A stretch of 64,000 nucleotides of DNA from Beta vulgaris subsp. vulgaris (taxonomy: Eukaryota > Streptophyta > Magnoliopsida > Caryophyllales > Amaranthaceae). Below, one piece after another: positions 34,199 to 47,100 of the stretch; position 1 is the stretch's first letter, and the number at the start of each line of letters is the position of its first letter. Location of the stretch: the NCBI RefSeq assembly GCF_026745355.1, contig NC_079206.1, positions 11,872,779-11,936,778 on the forward strand. The letters run 5' to 3'. The notes below the pieces were generated by a model that made no database searches, was not told the DNA's origin, and saw only the letters and a program-made list of their open reading frames with translations. The position numbers and the translations under genes are program-made.

Positions 34199-34206
34199 TA
34201 TATAAA
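34199..34206 (+). promoter_or_regulatory. TATA box of the ASI1-like gene
   Basis: TATATAAA is followed about 30-60 bp later by the start of a T/C-rich leader (CTTCCCTTCCCTCTGTTTTG, TTTTCTCTCTCC). The leader exon probably ends at ATAAG|GTAGGG (34395/34396). Confidence 0.6.
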
Positions 34207-34395
34207 ATAATCCTCACTTCGTACTTCTCAGCAGTCACTAGTCAGTTCTTACGATACGACGTTAACGAGTTACGACTCACTCACTTCCCTTCCCTCTGTT
34301 TTGCTTCGACAATTACTGAATAACCGCTTTCAGAATCATTTTTCTCTAGATTTCCTACTTTTCTTTTTCTCTCTCCTAAATTGCGAAATCATAAG

Positions 34396-35143
34396 GTAGG
34401 GTTTAAGTTCGAATTATCGTTGTCGATTTTGTTGCTACTTTTTTTTTGTGGGTTTAGTGAAAGATTTTGATGTTTTTAGGGTTTTGATCATCTTTCATAT
34501 CAGTTGTTCTGGAGACTGGAATTTTCCGATTTTTAGACCTAAGTGGTTTACAAATTACAATTGCATGTTTTGCTGTTTAAACATTCGATATTTAGTAATT
34601 TGCAGTTTTGCATGAAGTTTAATGATGCTATGCCTTGTTTAGGTGTATTGTATTGTCTTTGATAATGTTATAATTGTCTTGTTTCTGGGTCAAGTTTTTA
34701 GGTAAATTTGTTTGGGTACTTGCGAAATCAAGTTTTTTAGGCATTTAGCGGTCATAAATTCTTGATTTAGTAACCAGAAAGTGTAACTCAGTAAATGTTC
34801 TACTTTTGCACAATTGGTGAAAATTGACGTTTTTACTGCTGACTTAAATGTTGCTTGGATCTTTGTTAAGGTTTTCCGTCATATTGGCGTATTTACTAAT
34901 GTGATTGAGTAGAAAACAGAGAGCTTGTATTTTGTATACATTATTTCAGAATGGTATTGCTAGAATCTCTTTGTGTCTTGCTATTGTGTTTAATGCTACT
35001 GGTGTTATTCGCCCTTAATGTAAGGTGATGGGATTTTATGACGGTGGTGATGAATTAATTATTGATGTTCATGTTATCGCATTCGTTATTATGTTGCTTA
35101 GAGCTTTGTGTCTTAGTTGGCGCTTTTTGGATGCTGATTGCAG
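34396..35143 (+). other. Predicted 5'-UTR intron of the ASI1-like gene
   Basis: The donor GTAGGGTTTAAG at 34396 and the acceptor TGCTGATTGCAG ending at 35143 bracket T-rich intron-like sequence with many stops. The next exon carries the start codon 19 nt downstream. A 5'-leader intron is common in plant genes. The in-frame ATGs further upstream, from about 35028, would lie inside the intron. Confidence 0.5.
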
Positions 35144-35162
35144 CTTTGATCATCTTATACAA

Positions 35163-38100
35163 ATGGCTGATGCAAGATGTGAAAAAAGACATGATGATGT
35201 TGATTTTTCTTGGGGCTCGAAGGAGGGAAGGCGTCATACAATCGGTACAAAAGAGGGTGTTGCAGAAAGAGAGATGCAGTTTTATGAATCATTTACATAT
35301 GAGGGAGTGGAGTATCATCTTTATGATTCTGTATATCTTTCCGGGGGAACTGAAGTTGAGCCTTACATTGGTAAGCTCATCCAGATTTATGAGCTTCCAA
35401 ATAAAGCAAGGGAAGTTAAACTGCTTTGGTTCTTTCACCCTTCTGAAATATCAAATTATTTGAGAAGTGGAAATGTGCTTAAGAATGAGATCTTTTTGGC
35501 AACTGGGTGTGGCAAAGGCTTGGCAAATGTTAATCCCTTGGTAAAGTTGTTGAGACTTTATTCTGGCTTTAATTTAGTCTTTTATTTCTCCTATTACTTC
35601 CCTTTTTCATCTCTACTTGTGTGGGTTTGACATGTGTATTTTCCTTTCCACCCTCCATGGATAATGTCATTTAAGCCTTTGCTCTTTTATCTTGTTATTG
35701 TCCATATTATACATTAGCCACTTATAGTTTCTATTCTCGAGCACTCATAATTTTTTTTATTGAAGTGGTGTCTCTTTGTGCGTTTATTAGTTACCATATT
35801 GTTGCTAGTTATCTAATGGAAAATAGAGATACGTTTCTGTATGCCTTAGCCTCTTGAGTTGTTAATGTCTGGGGATCTTCACTGGTGGTGGTGTCTTTGT
35901 TCTTTGTTGTAATATTAAATTAATGGATAGATATTGCACTGATGGATGGATAGTAGCCTTCTATATTGTGGCCTTGGATTTAATTAGTCATGTATTAGGA
36001 ACTGATATTTGTCGATGATTGTATTGGGATATTGAAGAAGCAGCAAAATCAAAATGTCAAAGGTAATAAGTGACAGGTCTAGAAGGTAGAACAAAAGGCA
36101 ATAACTATTGGGTACCAAGATATAAATAATGTGAGTAGCTGCATCAGAGTAGCTGCATCAGAACAGGAGTATGGAAAGAGAAGACAATGTTGTCAAGGAA
36201 CAATTTTTTTAGAATAGAGGGAAAGCGCATTGTGTTTTAAAATATTGTTAGTGCTAGCTATGTCTGGCTGAAGAGTTATTAATTGCAGAGAAAAATAGAA
36301 AGTTGGAAAGAATTAGCTTAGATTTTTGGCAGGGTGTACATTTGTCCTTGTGGCTATAGCAAGAGGTAAAAGTTCCAAGATGGAGGATCTGATTAGATAG
36401 AGATGGCAAGGCAACTTGGAAGTCTTATCTATCCTTTGTATTTTGAGGTCTCTTTCCCTTTTTTCTCTCTTTTTCTATCTTTTGATCAACATTTTGATGT
36501 ACACGCCATATCTCTCTCAATCTCTTTTTGGTTCACTTATCCCATGAATCTTTCCTTTTTTCTTTTAGGTTGATCTTAAAGTGCTAGATGCATGCACCTT
36601 TGTGCAGTAGTGTGTTTCTTGACTTAGTGACCCTTTGAGCCTTGTAAAGCCTTCTACCTTTGGAAATTAAGGTTTTGTAATAATTAGTAGCAATGTAACA
36701 TTAAGATTTGCCAAATACTATTACCAGGGTTTTTAGGACTCTTCACTGATGCGATGAGATGATCTTAGCTTTATGATTTATCTTTTGGAATAGAGGTGAG
36801 GTTAAGAATTACTCATTGAAGATATACTTGCATAACAAAATCTATTTATTCTGTGAAAGATGATCTTATAGCTTGGAAAAGAAGGATGGAGAAAGCTTGC
36901 TAAACAAGTGTGAAATATGGTTTTATTGGGCACTTGGTAAGAAAGGAACCAAAAACCACTAGATTTTTGAGGGTATAGCGTCTGCTCGTCAAGGTTTCTT
37001 TCTTTGTTTTTGTCAGATGGATTATAGCGTTAGATTATGACCAATACATGGCATTTCTTGATATTGTACCTAACCCTCCTTTTGTATATGGCCGCCTTTC
37101 TCCCTGTCCCTCCGTGGTCTTTTCAATGTGTTTTTTATTTTTATAATTGTCGAATAATATGCGGTTCAGAACTAGATTGATGTACCCAAGATTTAAATCG
37201 GAGAGTTCTAGTAAAGAGGATTGTGCCTCTTGTTTGCTCACACCAAACAGATGGGTTTTATTCTCTCTCACTTGGCAAGTTAATGTCGACCAGAAGTCAA
37301 TCCGGTTTTTGTGGATCGCAATTCTTATTGAGGAAGAAAGATGGAGCTCTAGCTCAGTTAGTTTTGATAGTGCAAATAGTTTTCCATGAAGAAATTTTTC
37401 TCCGGGAAAACACACCTGATAATTTTTTTGTTTGATGGGAGAGAAGATCTTTCTTTTTTTACTAACCTGAAGTTTTGCTTTTTTAGTATTTCAGTTTTTT
37501 ATTTGTGTCTCGACGCTGTGGATTGCAAGCACCAAGCTCTTTTTCAACTCTGTCAACCACCATCTTCATCATGTGCCACTTACTGCCTCTCGACCATCAC
37601 CACCATCAATCTCACCTTTATTTCAGTAGTAAGCAAGCAATCAAAAAGTCGCTTTTCTTTCTCTTCTCTGCTTTTACTCTTTCCAATTACCCTGTTATGT
37701 ATGAAAATATCTTTAAAAACTCCATTGGTGCCCTCTGCCAATGACGATCAAGGAGGCTCTGCGCCTCCAGATGCCACCCACAAAACTGTGGCGGTGACAT
37801 TCACAACCTAAATACCTCCCATGTCTTCTGAAACAGAGCACCACAAAATGAGAACTTAAGTAATACAAAAGATATCTGCCGCCCGTTACAGCCAACCTGT
37901 TGCTGCATCTTTTTGTTTACTATGCCTTTTGTATACCTTGGCTCGTCCTTAGCTTGTACTACTTCTTACCTCCTTGTTGCCTGTAGTCTTTTATAAAGAA
38001 AGGTGTTCATGAACCAATTCTATAGTTATATTCTTCACCTATATTTAAATCCTGACTATCAGTGGTCAATTAGTAGCTCAAGAGTTGGGAGGAGATATCT

Positions 38101-41100
38101 GACCGCCTTAGACTTAGCTAAGTGTGGGAGGAAATATCTTTGTTGGTCCACATTGCATTTGCACTAAGGTCTTATGGTCCAAGGGTTTAAGTTCAGTATT
38201 GGTCTGGATGTATGGTGATATTGTGCTTATGGGGTTAGAAAGGAATGTTAGATGTTTATAAGAATGGCATTTGCGTTTGTGTTTGGGATAAGTATGCCAT
38301 CATGACCTTACTTTGGTGGTATGCTTTTAGGAGTATGTATGTATATATGTGTGTGTGCATATGTACACACATATACACCATGCACTTAGGCATACCCTTT
38401 CTATTATAGGTTGTTGGTGCTGTTGATAGAGATGGTTAGTCCCTTTGGTGGGGTGTTGGGCCAATATGACTAAAGTTGATGTGTGAAGCAAAAAGGTTTC
38501 AGATGAAATGGTTACTTAAGCCTATCTAAGGAGGTTCCTAAATCATAGGTCATGCTTTTCAAAAAACATAAATTGCATGATTTTGTGGGAAAGCTTCTAG
38601 CATATCCTCTTTTTGCTACGAGATGTTTGTTTATTGAGTTTTAGATTCTCTTACTAGGTCGTGATGGTAAGGGGCCTTAAATTGCACCTAGTACTTTGGC
38701 GTTTAAGATGCATGTAGTTATTACGAGGAAGACGACTCAGTTAGTGGGTAGTGGTTAGTATAATACAAATCGGATGAAGGGATTTAAAGCAGGGTTTGGT
38801 GGACTTTGTTGCAACAAATTTGATGCACTTGCTGGCATTAGATCAGTACTTCAGTCGATGGAAAATTTGTGTTAATTTTGTTTTTTATTAGTACATGGTC
38901 TTTATTTATATGGGTTATATGGTCAGATTTTGGGAGGAGCACTTGATAGAAGTTACAATTCTGTGTGTTTCTCGTCATTCATTTTCAAGCTTCAAATTTA
39001 CATTATCCCCGTCTTTGATTTATGTTCTTGAGGTGTGGTAAATATTTTAGGATTATCCAAATAAGTGAAAGTGGATGAAGTGAGTTAGATTGGGGATGAT
39101 GGAGTCATGATCTTTTTGAGCTTCCAAATACTTTAAGTGCTTTGAACTTGCAAATTTTTTTTTTATCGTGCCTACGGTATTCTCCATTTGCTTTGGTCCT
39201 ATATATGCGCAGACGTAAGGTTTGAAATTCTTTGTTAGGGCATGTGTTTTAGGAAGTACCAACACTAACGATGGTGTTTAGGTTCCATGACGTGACAATC
39301 TGATGATTGTATATGGTATGAGAACTGTAGTTTGTGGCGATTTGTACGTAGAGATTGTTGTAGAAAAATATAGCTCTGCAAAAACAGAAAATGGATAACA
39401 ATGTGGGCCAAAAAGATTAATGTGATAGAAGCTGTGACGTGTTGGAAACACTGTCTTACAAGCAAAATTCTCCCCGACTATGGTGCAATCAGAAGTGGCG
39501 TTGCCCCCCAAGATTTTACACAGCTATTCCCCTTAATGTGCACTCAAATAAGGGAAATTAGGAACTCATAGTAATGCTCAGAACTAGAGAGAGAAAATCA
39601 GAAAGAAGAGAGGAAGAATATATGTTTTCTGTATATTTCTGAGGACAGCAAACACTTTTTATAGCCAAAAACAGAGTGTAACTGAAGAGAGATTTTAGGA
39701 GAGAAATCTGCCAAACTAAATCTGTCAAACTAAACCAGAAAAATAATCCATAAAAGCTCTCTATATTTAAGGAAAGAAAACAGATTTAGGGGAGAGAAAT
39801 AAGCAGCTGTTACAGAACATTTAAAACAGAGTGGAATAGACTTTGTAACTGAAAAGCTTCATAAATCTGAACTCTCAGATACAACATGGCCCTTTTAGTC
39901 TATACCACAACTTCTATTTGCATTATATCTCCAACAATTGTTACATATCTTTGTCTCCACACTAAGATATCACATTAACACCCAAAATCTACCTTTGAAA
40001 GGTAACAAATTGCTCATTTTTATTTTGTAAACATGACATATGTGCATACACATCTGTACTTTTACTTTTTCACCCTTCTCACTTTGAGAATCTTAACATA
40101 TATCTTCCTTTGTTTTTTTCGTTGCTACACTTCTTCGTTTCAGGCTATCCAATGCATTACTTTGATCAATAATACTTCCTCCGCTCCCATTTAATTGCAA
40201 CACTGTTCTTTTTTAGGTTGTTTCAAAATAATTGCAACACTTTATATTTTTGTTAAGTTTTTTATGTAAAATGACTTTTATACCCTTACTTTTTCTACCC
40301 TTTCTTTTCCAATTCACATAATCACATGGGCAAAGTTGTCCCATGGCCCACCAAAATGCTTTTCTAAAATCTTGTTGCATGTTGCAATCAAATAGGAGGA
40401 AGTATCTTTAGTTACGCACAACAAAAATAAAAAAAAATATGATGTTATGAAAATATTCATTAAGATGAATCAAATAAGATCCCATTTGACTATGTTATTT
40501 CTTATACATTAGGATTAACAATTCGAACTAGGTTAGTTGGTGAATAGTAATTACTATGCAATTGCATCTAAAAAAATATGGAGGAAGTATATAAGTCAAA
40601 TGAAAATATTTTTATGTTTTGCTTATGCTCATTTCACAACATTTTTGCTCATTTAATTTTTTTACGCTTTTCTCATTTTATATTTTTGCTTGTTTAATGT
40701 TTTCAGCTCATTTTTTTATGTTTTTGCTCAATTTATGTTTTTTCTCATTTTATGAAGCTTTTTCCTCTTTTAAGTGGTGCTTACAGTTCTCACCATAAGA
40801 GGATTTTCATTAGAACCCAAACATATATACTACCTCCGTTTTATATTATTTGGAACGATTTGACATAAAGTGAGTAGAAAATGTCGAACCGTTGCAAATA
40901 ATATTAAACGGAGGTAGTATTATAGCTTGGAAAATAATGTTTTATGTTTGAATGATATCTTATATGTTTTGAATACATTTGAAATTTGTGATATGTCAAA
41001 TGATGTTTTCTACACATTAATATGAGACGGGATTGTTGTGAATGACATGAGCCCAACTTGATCAAAATCAAACTAGGTCAAGCTCTATGTGATCTCGAAC

Positions 41101-44100
41101 TTAATTCCTCACAAAAAAGTGAGGAGCCTATATTTCATGGCCAAATTAAATTAAGATCATCGATCAAATCTTGGATGTGATTATGTATGCGGTAGCAATC
41201 ACGTTCTTGTGCAAACAACATGTACGGATGAATGGAACAAAGCCGAAGCGGCTGAAGTTTGAAGTATTCTTCTAACATAATATGACCAAGCCTCTCATAA
41301 TATGAGGGCTAAATATGGGTGCATGAATAGTTTCCAAATGTAATATGTTTTGTACCACATAATTAGTTAGTAAATTATTTAGGCTATATTTACAAAATAA
41401 TGGATTTAGGGAGCAAAAAGTTCTAACGCCGCCGGTTTACGTATTGGCTGACGTGGAAGGTTATGAATTTGGTGGCGTTTTGTAATGGCTTTCGCTGAAC
41501 GACAACTCTAATTCCGTTAATACTCAATCATTTGTAGTGTAACGTTGAAGCTTTGATTCCATGGGTGAGGCTTGAATGTCTATGCCAATATTGGATTTGA
41601 TTTCGTGTATCTCATCATCTAGTTGTTTATTTGGTATTGTGGGTGTGTTGGTGTGACCTTTGGTATCAATATCTTGATATTTTTTCTTTGAGAACGTTTT
41701 TTTATGGATGTTAACCCCAATGACTCATTTGCTATCTTCTTAGCGTAATAAGCTGTTTTAAACTTAGAAGTCAAAAGGCACAATATGTTTTCATCAACTT
41801 CAAAACTCAAGCTCTTTAAGGTCACTCCATTCCTCCAAATCTTTTGGTTCTGTTTCAAGCTATCTCTTATCAAAACATTCATTATCACTTCGTGAATCAT
41901 ACTTGAATCTCCTAAAGTCATTTGGCTTACATGCTGAATTACTTGAGGATAAGAAAACGTCTACTAGTTGGAAAGCTAAATTTCGTTTACTTTCTTCCAA
42001 GAAGAATGTGAGATTTGAAGCGGTGGTTGTCGTTTTTGAATGAACAGTGAGAAAATGTCTACTAATTGGAAAGCTAGACATCGTTTACTTTCTTCCAAGA
42101 AGAATGTGAGAGTTGAAATGCTAGTTGTCCTTTTTGAATCGATGGTGACACTATGTGGTTGGTGAGGTATGAGATGATGTGAAAACTTTTGGTTATAGGT
42201 TATAGTGAATTTCATGAAAACACGTGGTGTTTCCAAGACTATTTTGAGCAAGAATTTTGCTTTTCCATTTTGGTTGTATATCAAGCCTTGATGAACATGT
42301 ATGTTCATATGAAGATTGTCAGAACAATTTCCTGGTCTTTTCCGTGTTGAAGGATCCTAAGGCATAGCGTTCTTACTAGGGATTGAATCTTCGGCCTAGA
42401 TGATTCGTGACTGTATTTATTAAGGTTTTAGATTAATGGTATAATATTATGCCACAATCTTGTGAAGTTCAGCCACGATTTGATTACTTGCTCAACACAC
42501 CCAAATGTTAATTGAGGTGAGAAATTTTCGTATTATTTCTTCGGCAAAGTTCCATTTTTTTTTGGTTCTAAGCACCCTAGGATGGATCTCGTTTATGTTG
42601 GTTGCCAACACGCGCTGAGATGCAGCTGCTAATTCTGTTGATCTATTGCTAATTCAGGAAGCAATTAGTGGGAAGTGCAATGTCCTTTGCATCTCGAAGG
42701 ATCATAGAAATCGCCAACCCTCAATTGAAGAATTTAAGACGGCGGACTATGTATTCTATCGTACATTTGATGTTCAATATCACACCGTGTCTGATATGTT
42801 GGGTGAAAAAATTGCCACAATTGACGGTGTGTATTCAATATGAAAGGCTTTCAGTTTAACCATTTGTTAGAACAAGATTATGACACTCTTCTTTTGTTGC
42901 TAATCTGTTTCAGTTAAATGTTTATTGAACAAAAATGATATTTTACTATCGGACCCCGCTAAGGTAGATAGCGGGAATCTGGCACTGAGCATAGAGAATC
43001 GGCCTACATCTGTCAATGGTTCTCTTATCTCCAACAAAGCGGTAGAGAATGACGTCCTTATAGGTTCTCTAAAAATGAATGATGATCAAGCGACAAAAAA
43101 TGTATTGGACAAGTCAATATTCCATCCTCCAGAAAATCATGACGATGCTCGTCATGATGATACAGGTACAATGGAGGACACAGGGAACAAGTCGGATTTC
43201 AATAAGGATATACTTAGAGGACATAAATATGTTTTATATGATGCTGGTGTGGGATCTTCGCTGATGAAAAATGATAAAGGGTCAAAAGTAAAGGACGGTG
43301 CTTTTGGACATGACTGTACATGTTCAGTGGCTTTATGTGCTACCCAAGCAGTATCAGGTTCTGGTCAAAAAACCAGAGTGACATCAACAGATCACAAGCA
43401 AAATGAAGTAGATAAGTTTACTACATGTGATGTGAATCTGAGGCCATCACAAAGTAGTGCCTTTACAAAGTCCAAGCTTGGAGAATTTATAAATCCATTG
43501 GATGAGAAGGCAAATAGTCATGGGATGACATTAGTTGGTATCGGGAAACTTAATGGTAATGGTTCAATTGTATCTGCTTCTGACTTGGACAAAAGAAAAA
43601 AAGAACTTGGAAAGCGTATTCATGTTGAAACTGGTACAGTGCAGAAGTTGAAGTCTGCTAATGATTATAGTGCTTTGGAGGAGCAACCGTCTAAGAAACT
43701 TAAGATTGATGGTGTTGCTCCATCCCTAAGAGATAATGGTGGGATTTGCACTCATAAATATGCCACTAATTCTGCTGCGAATAATAAGACTTCGCAGTCT
43801 GCTTGCTTTGCTGCCAGAACAAATGATAAAGGCAAGTCAGGCAAACAGTTGGTTGGTACAAGCAATGGCATTGCTGGGATGCTTGAGTCAAATGGCATAG
43901 ATGAGCACAAGGGAATGACACAAATTGATCAAGATGATCATATTGGAACTAATGTTGTGCAGAAATTGAAGTCTGTTGATGATTCTGGATCTTTGAAGGA
44001 TAGGCGGTCTAAGAACCTGAAGCATTATGGTACTGCTCCATTATCAAGCAATGATGGTGGGATTAGCACTCATAAGTCTGCCACTGTTTCTGCTGCAAAT

Positions 44101-47100
44101 TATAGGGCTTCACGACCTGCTGGTGCTGCTACTGTAACAAATGGTAAAAACAAGTCAGGCAACCATGTGCCTGGTACCAGCAATGTTTTTGTGAACAAAT
44201 CTAAGCTGTCTACACCACCATCAAAAGATCTTGAGAAATACGACATAACTCAAACTACAAGCAAGGTAGCTCCACAACTGTCTGGCATTGTTGTTGATAC
44301 TAGTGATAGAAGCAAGTTGGATAGAGGTACAAGTGATAGAAGCAAGTTGGATAGAGGTACAAGTGATAGAAGCAAGTTGGATAGAGGTACAAGTGATGGG
44401 ATACCTAACAAGCATAAATTTGATGGTGCAATAAAGGGAAAATCGGTTGACAAGATGTGCAAACCTACTACACTACAAACAAAAGATATGCAAAAATTAG
44501 GGGTTGCCTCTAACACAAGTAACAACGCTCTATCACGCGTTGATGTTGAAAATAGTAATGGTGCAAGGCTTTCCAAAGGGTCGAGTCTGACAAAGGATAG
44601 GCCTTCTCATCTCAAGTCCAACGCCATGGTAGAGGTTAAATCTAATGATAAATTGCAAAGAGGATCCGTTGAACAATGTAGAGATACACAGACTCAAGAT
44701 TATGGTCGCCTTAGAGAAGTTACTCAAAGACCACCTGTAAGTGTGTTGTCAGTTTACCTCCATTTGGATGCTTCTTTGCTTATATTAGACTTACCAATCT
44801 TGTGCATGTATCTCAAGATGGAATATGCTATGATCTTCAATTCTCTTTAAATTTCTTTTCATCGTTAACGCTCTAGTTAACTAATATTTGCATATAGAAG
44901 GTCATGTACTTATGATTAACTTTTGTGCTATAACACTATTCTTCTTTTGAATCTTTTATAATTTATCTCAAGTTATCAATGTTGAAGGTGAAGATTAAGC
45001 AAGCATGTGTTCATGCTTCGATGGAACCGGTTGGTTGGCTAGGCATGATCCAAAAGCACGATGATCTTGAGTCATGTCGTGCTGTGTGCTACTTTGCCAT
45101 TAGGCCTTAGAGAAGTGGTTAGCATTTGTTGTGTGAAACTTTGCGCCCCAAATCATCGTGGTTGGTATGTGCTTGGCTCATGCTAGGTCGAGCCCATATT
45201 GGGCATGTTGTGCTTCAGTGTCTACCCAACCAAGTGCAATCATTATTATTATAGAACTTCAAATTTTCCCTATTATAGAAAAGGTTGTTAAACATCTTAC
45301 CGAAAAATGCTTTATTGGGTTTTTGCTTCATAGGTCACTTGTAACATGTCAAGATGTAAGCCTAGATTTCTAGATCTAAAATTGGTAGAGATTGGTACGG
45401 AGATGCATGTGTAAGTTCCTTGGTGTCCTTATAACTTCCTTGTCAATCCTTGAATTTTAGAGTGTTTCATGCTAGTGGCCGTGATGGGTGTGCGAAAGGT
45501 GGAATGTCTTACCTTTGAGTTTAATTAATAAATGCTCCCTTCTCAAAATTGCTTACTATTGTCACGGAGTTAAGCTTAGTAGCTAAAATGTAGAACAAAA
45601 ATTAGAAGAGAGACAACTAATGGAAAATGGGGAAATAGAGACTAGAACATTGAGGGGTTGAGGAGATTTGTGGGAAGATGGGGGGTTTTCGTTATTACTA
45701 GTATTATTATGGGGTTTTTATACATGCTAGACTTAGTTTTATGCTATTTAGTGTTTTTTCTGGCATTTGAATTGGTTTTATGTTGTAAGGGTAGATTATT
45801 GGATTGCATTAGTTCGTAAGATAAACTTAACCTTTAATTATAGTGGCTTTATATGGGTGGTTGGTTTTCATTCCATAAGTAAGAATACTAGTACACATTT
45901 TTGGTGCGAGCTTAATACCCCTCCCTCCTAGATTAGTTCGAACATCTTTTTTTCATGAAATGAAATGAATACTTTATTCTTATTTTATCCCATAATAGTT
46001 TGAACCCTTATATAATGGGAATGGTCCCACTAATTATATAATACTTGTCTTCTACTCCATTTGGACATCCATTCATTCTTTCTTTGAATAAGAAATACCT
46101 TATCTTCTATGTACATTAAAATATTTAAAAATAAAACCCACTATGTCCTTTCACATCTAAGATTTCAATAAAATAACAATAGCAATTCATCAGCAAGAAC
46201 TTTGTGCCATGATAATTGGTCGTACTTATCTGGTGTAGATTGAGTAGTACTCTCGATTGTGAGTTATGCTCACATCTCGATTAGTTGAAGCAAAAATATT
46301 GATTATGACTATTGTCATCAATATCCAACATTTCGGAGATAAGCATGGACCTAGTTTCCATATTTGAAGCCACTATATAAATGAGACTTGACGAGAGAAA
46401 AAGCTAGTTATAGTTGTTGGCTCTCAAAATTGTAAATAGAGACAGGATGGAAAAAGAGGAAATAACTAGGGGCCAAAATTTTAGGAGTAGAAGAAGACAA
46501 ACTCTAAGAGAGAGATAAGTAGAAATGTAGAAGAGAAGGACAAATGAGCGGATTAAATGACTTTGCCCTTTTCTATTTGGGTCTTAGATTTTTAGCCAAT
46601 GTGGAGCTTTTGTTTTTCTCATTTTCCTTGGCCTTCTAATCAATTTGAGTGTTAGGATTTCTCTTTTCCTTCTAAGTTAAGATAATGAAGAATGAGTGTG
46701 GGTATTTGGTACTACTTGGTAGGCACAATCATTTGTTCGTGCAACGGCAAAAACTTAAGGTCGTTCGCCATGTTTGAGATGGCCAATGCATTCCTATTCT
46801 TTACATATATATAATCATGGCAAAATCTTGTTGGTGCTTCACCGTGTTTCTTTATTATTATCATATCGGAATCTCTTTGTCAAATCAAAAGAGATGAGTT
46901 TTTGTCCATTTCTTTTGATCTAAAAACCTAATTTCCTTGACCAAGATTTGTTTTGGTGATATCCCAAGATTCCCAACAAAGAACATTATGATTTCTTGAG
47001 ATTCTCTTCCGAGAAGCATTATAATTTCTTGAGATTTCTTTCTGTAAAAGCATGATGGTGATATTCTTATCATATGGTAATTAATGTCCTTAGTTGATTA

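Larger units (their letters stand above)
35541..42657 (+). other. 7.1-kb intron 2 of the ASI1-like gene, repeat-rich
   Basis: The donor is GTAAAG after codon 126 and the acceptor CTAATTCAG precedes GAAGCAATTAG. The intron splits the BAH domain. If retained, translation would run 30 more codons and stop at 35630. Contents: a LINE-like coding shred near 36890-37000 (IWFYWALGKKGTK, IFEGIASARQ), an AC/GT microsatellite near 38337-38378, a possible solo LTR (39537-39936), at least three Stowaway-like MITEs (40173-40919) and a 98-bp tandem duplication (41953-42150). Other open frames (37035-37811, 39053-39511, 41619-42308) have no recognisable domains and are probably chance. Confidence 0.8.

Noticed and set aside
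35025..35162. Extra 46 N-terminal codons upstream of the chosen ASI1-like start
   Set aside because: Hydrophobic, unlike the family N-terminus, and mostly upstream of a good 3' splice acceptor at 35143; treated as leader intron.
37386..37811. 141-codon open frame within intron 2 of the ASI1-like gene
   Set aside because: No domain, no start codon context, Ser/Thr-rich low complexity; probably chance.
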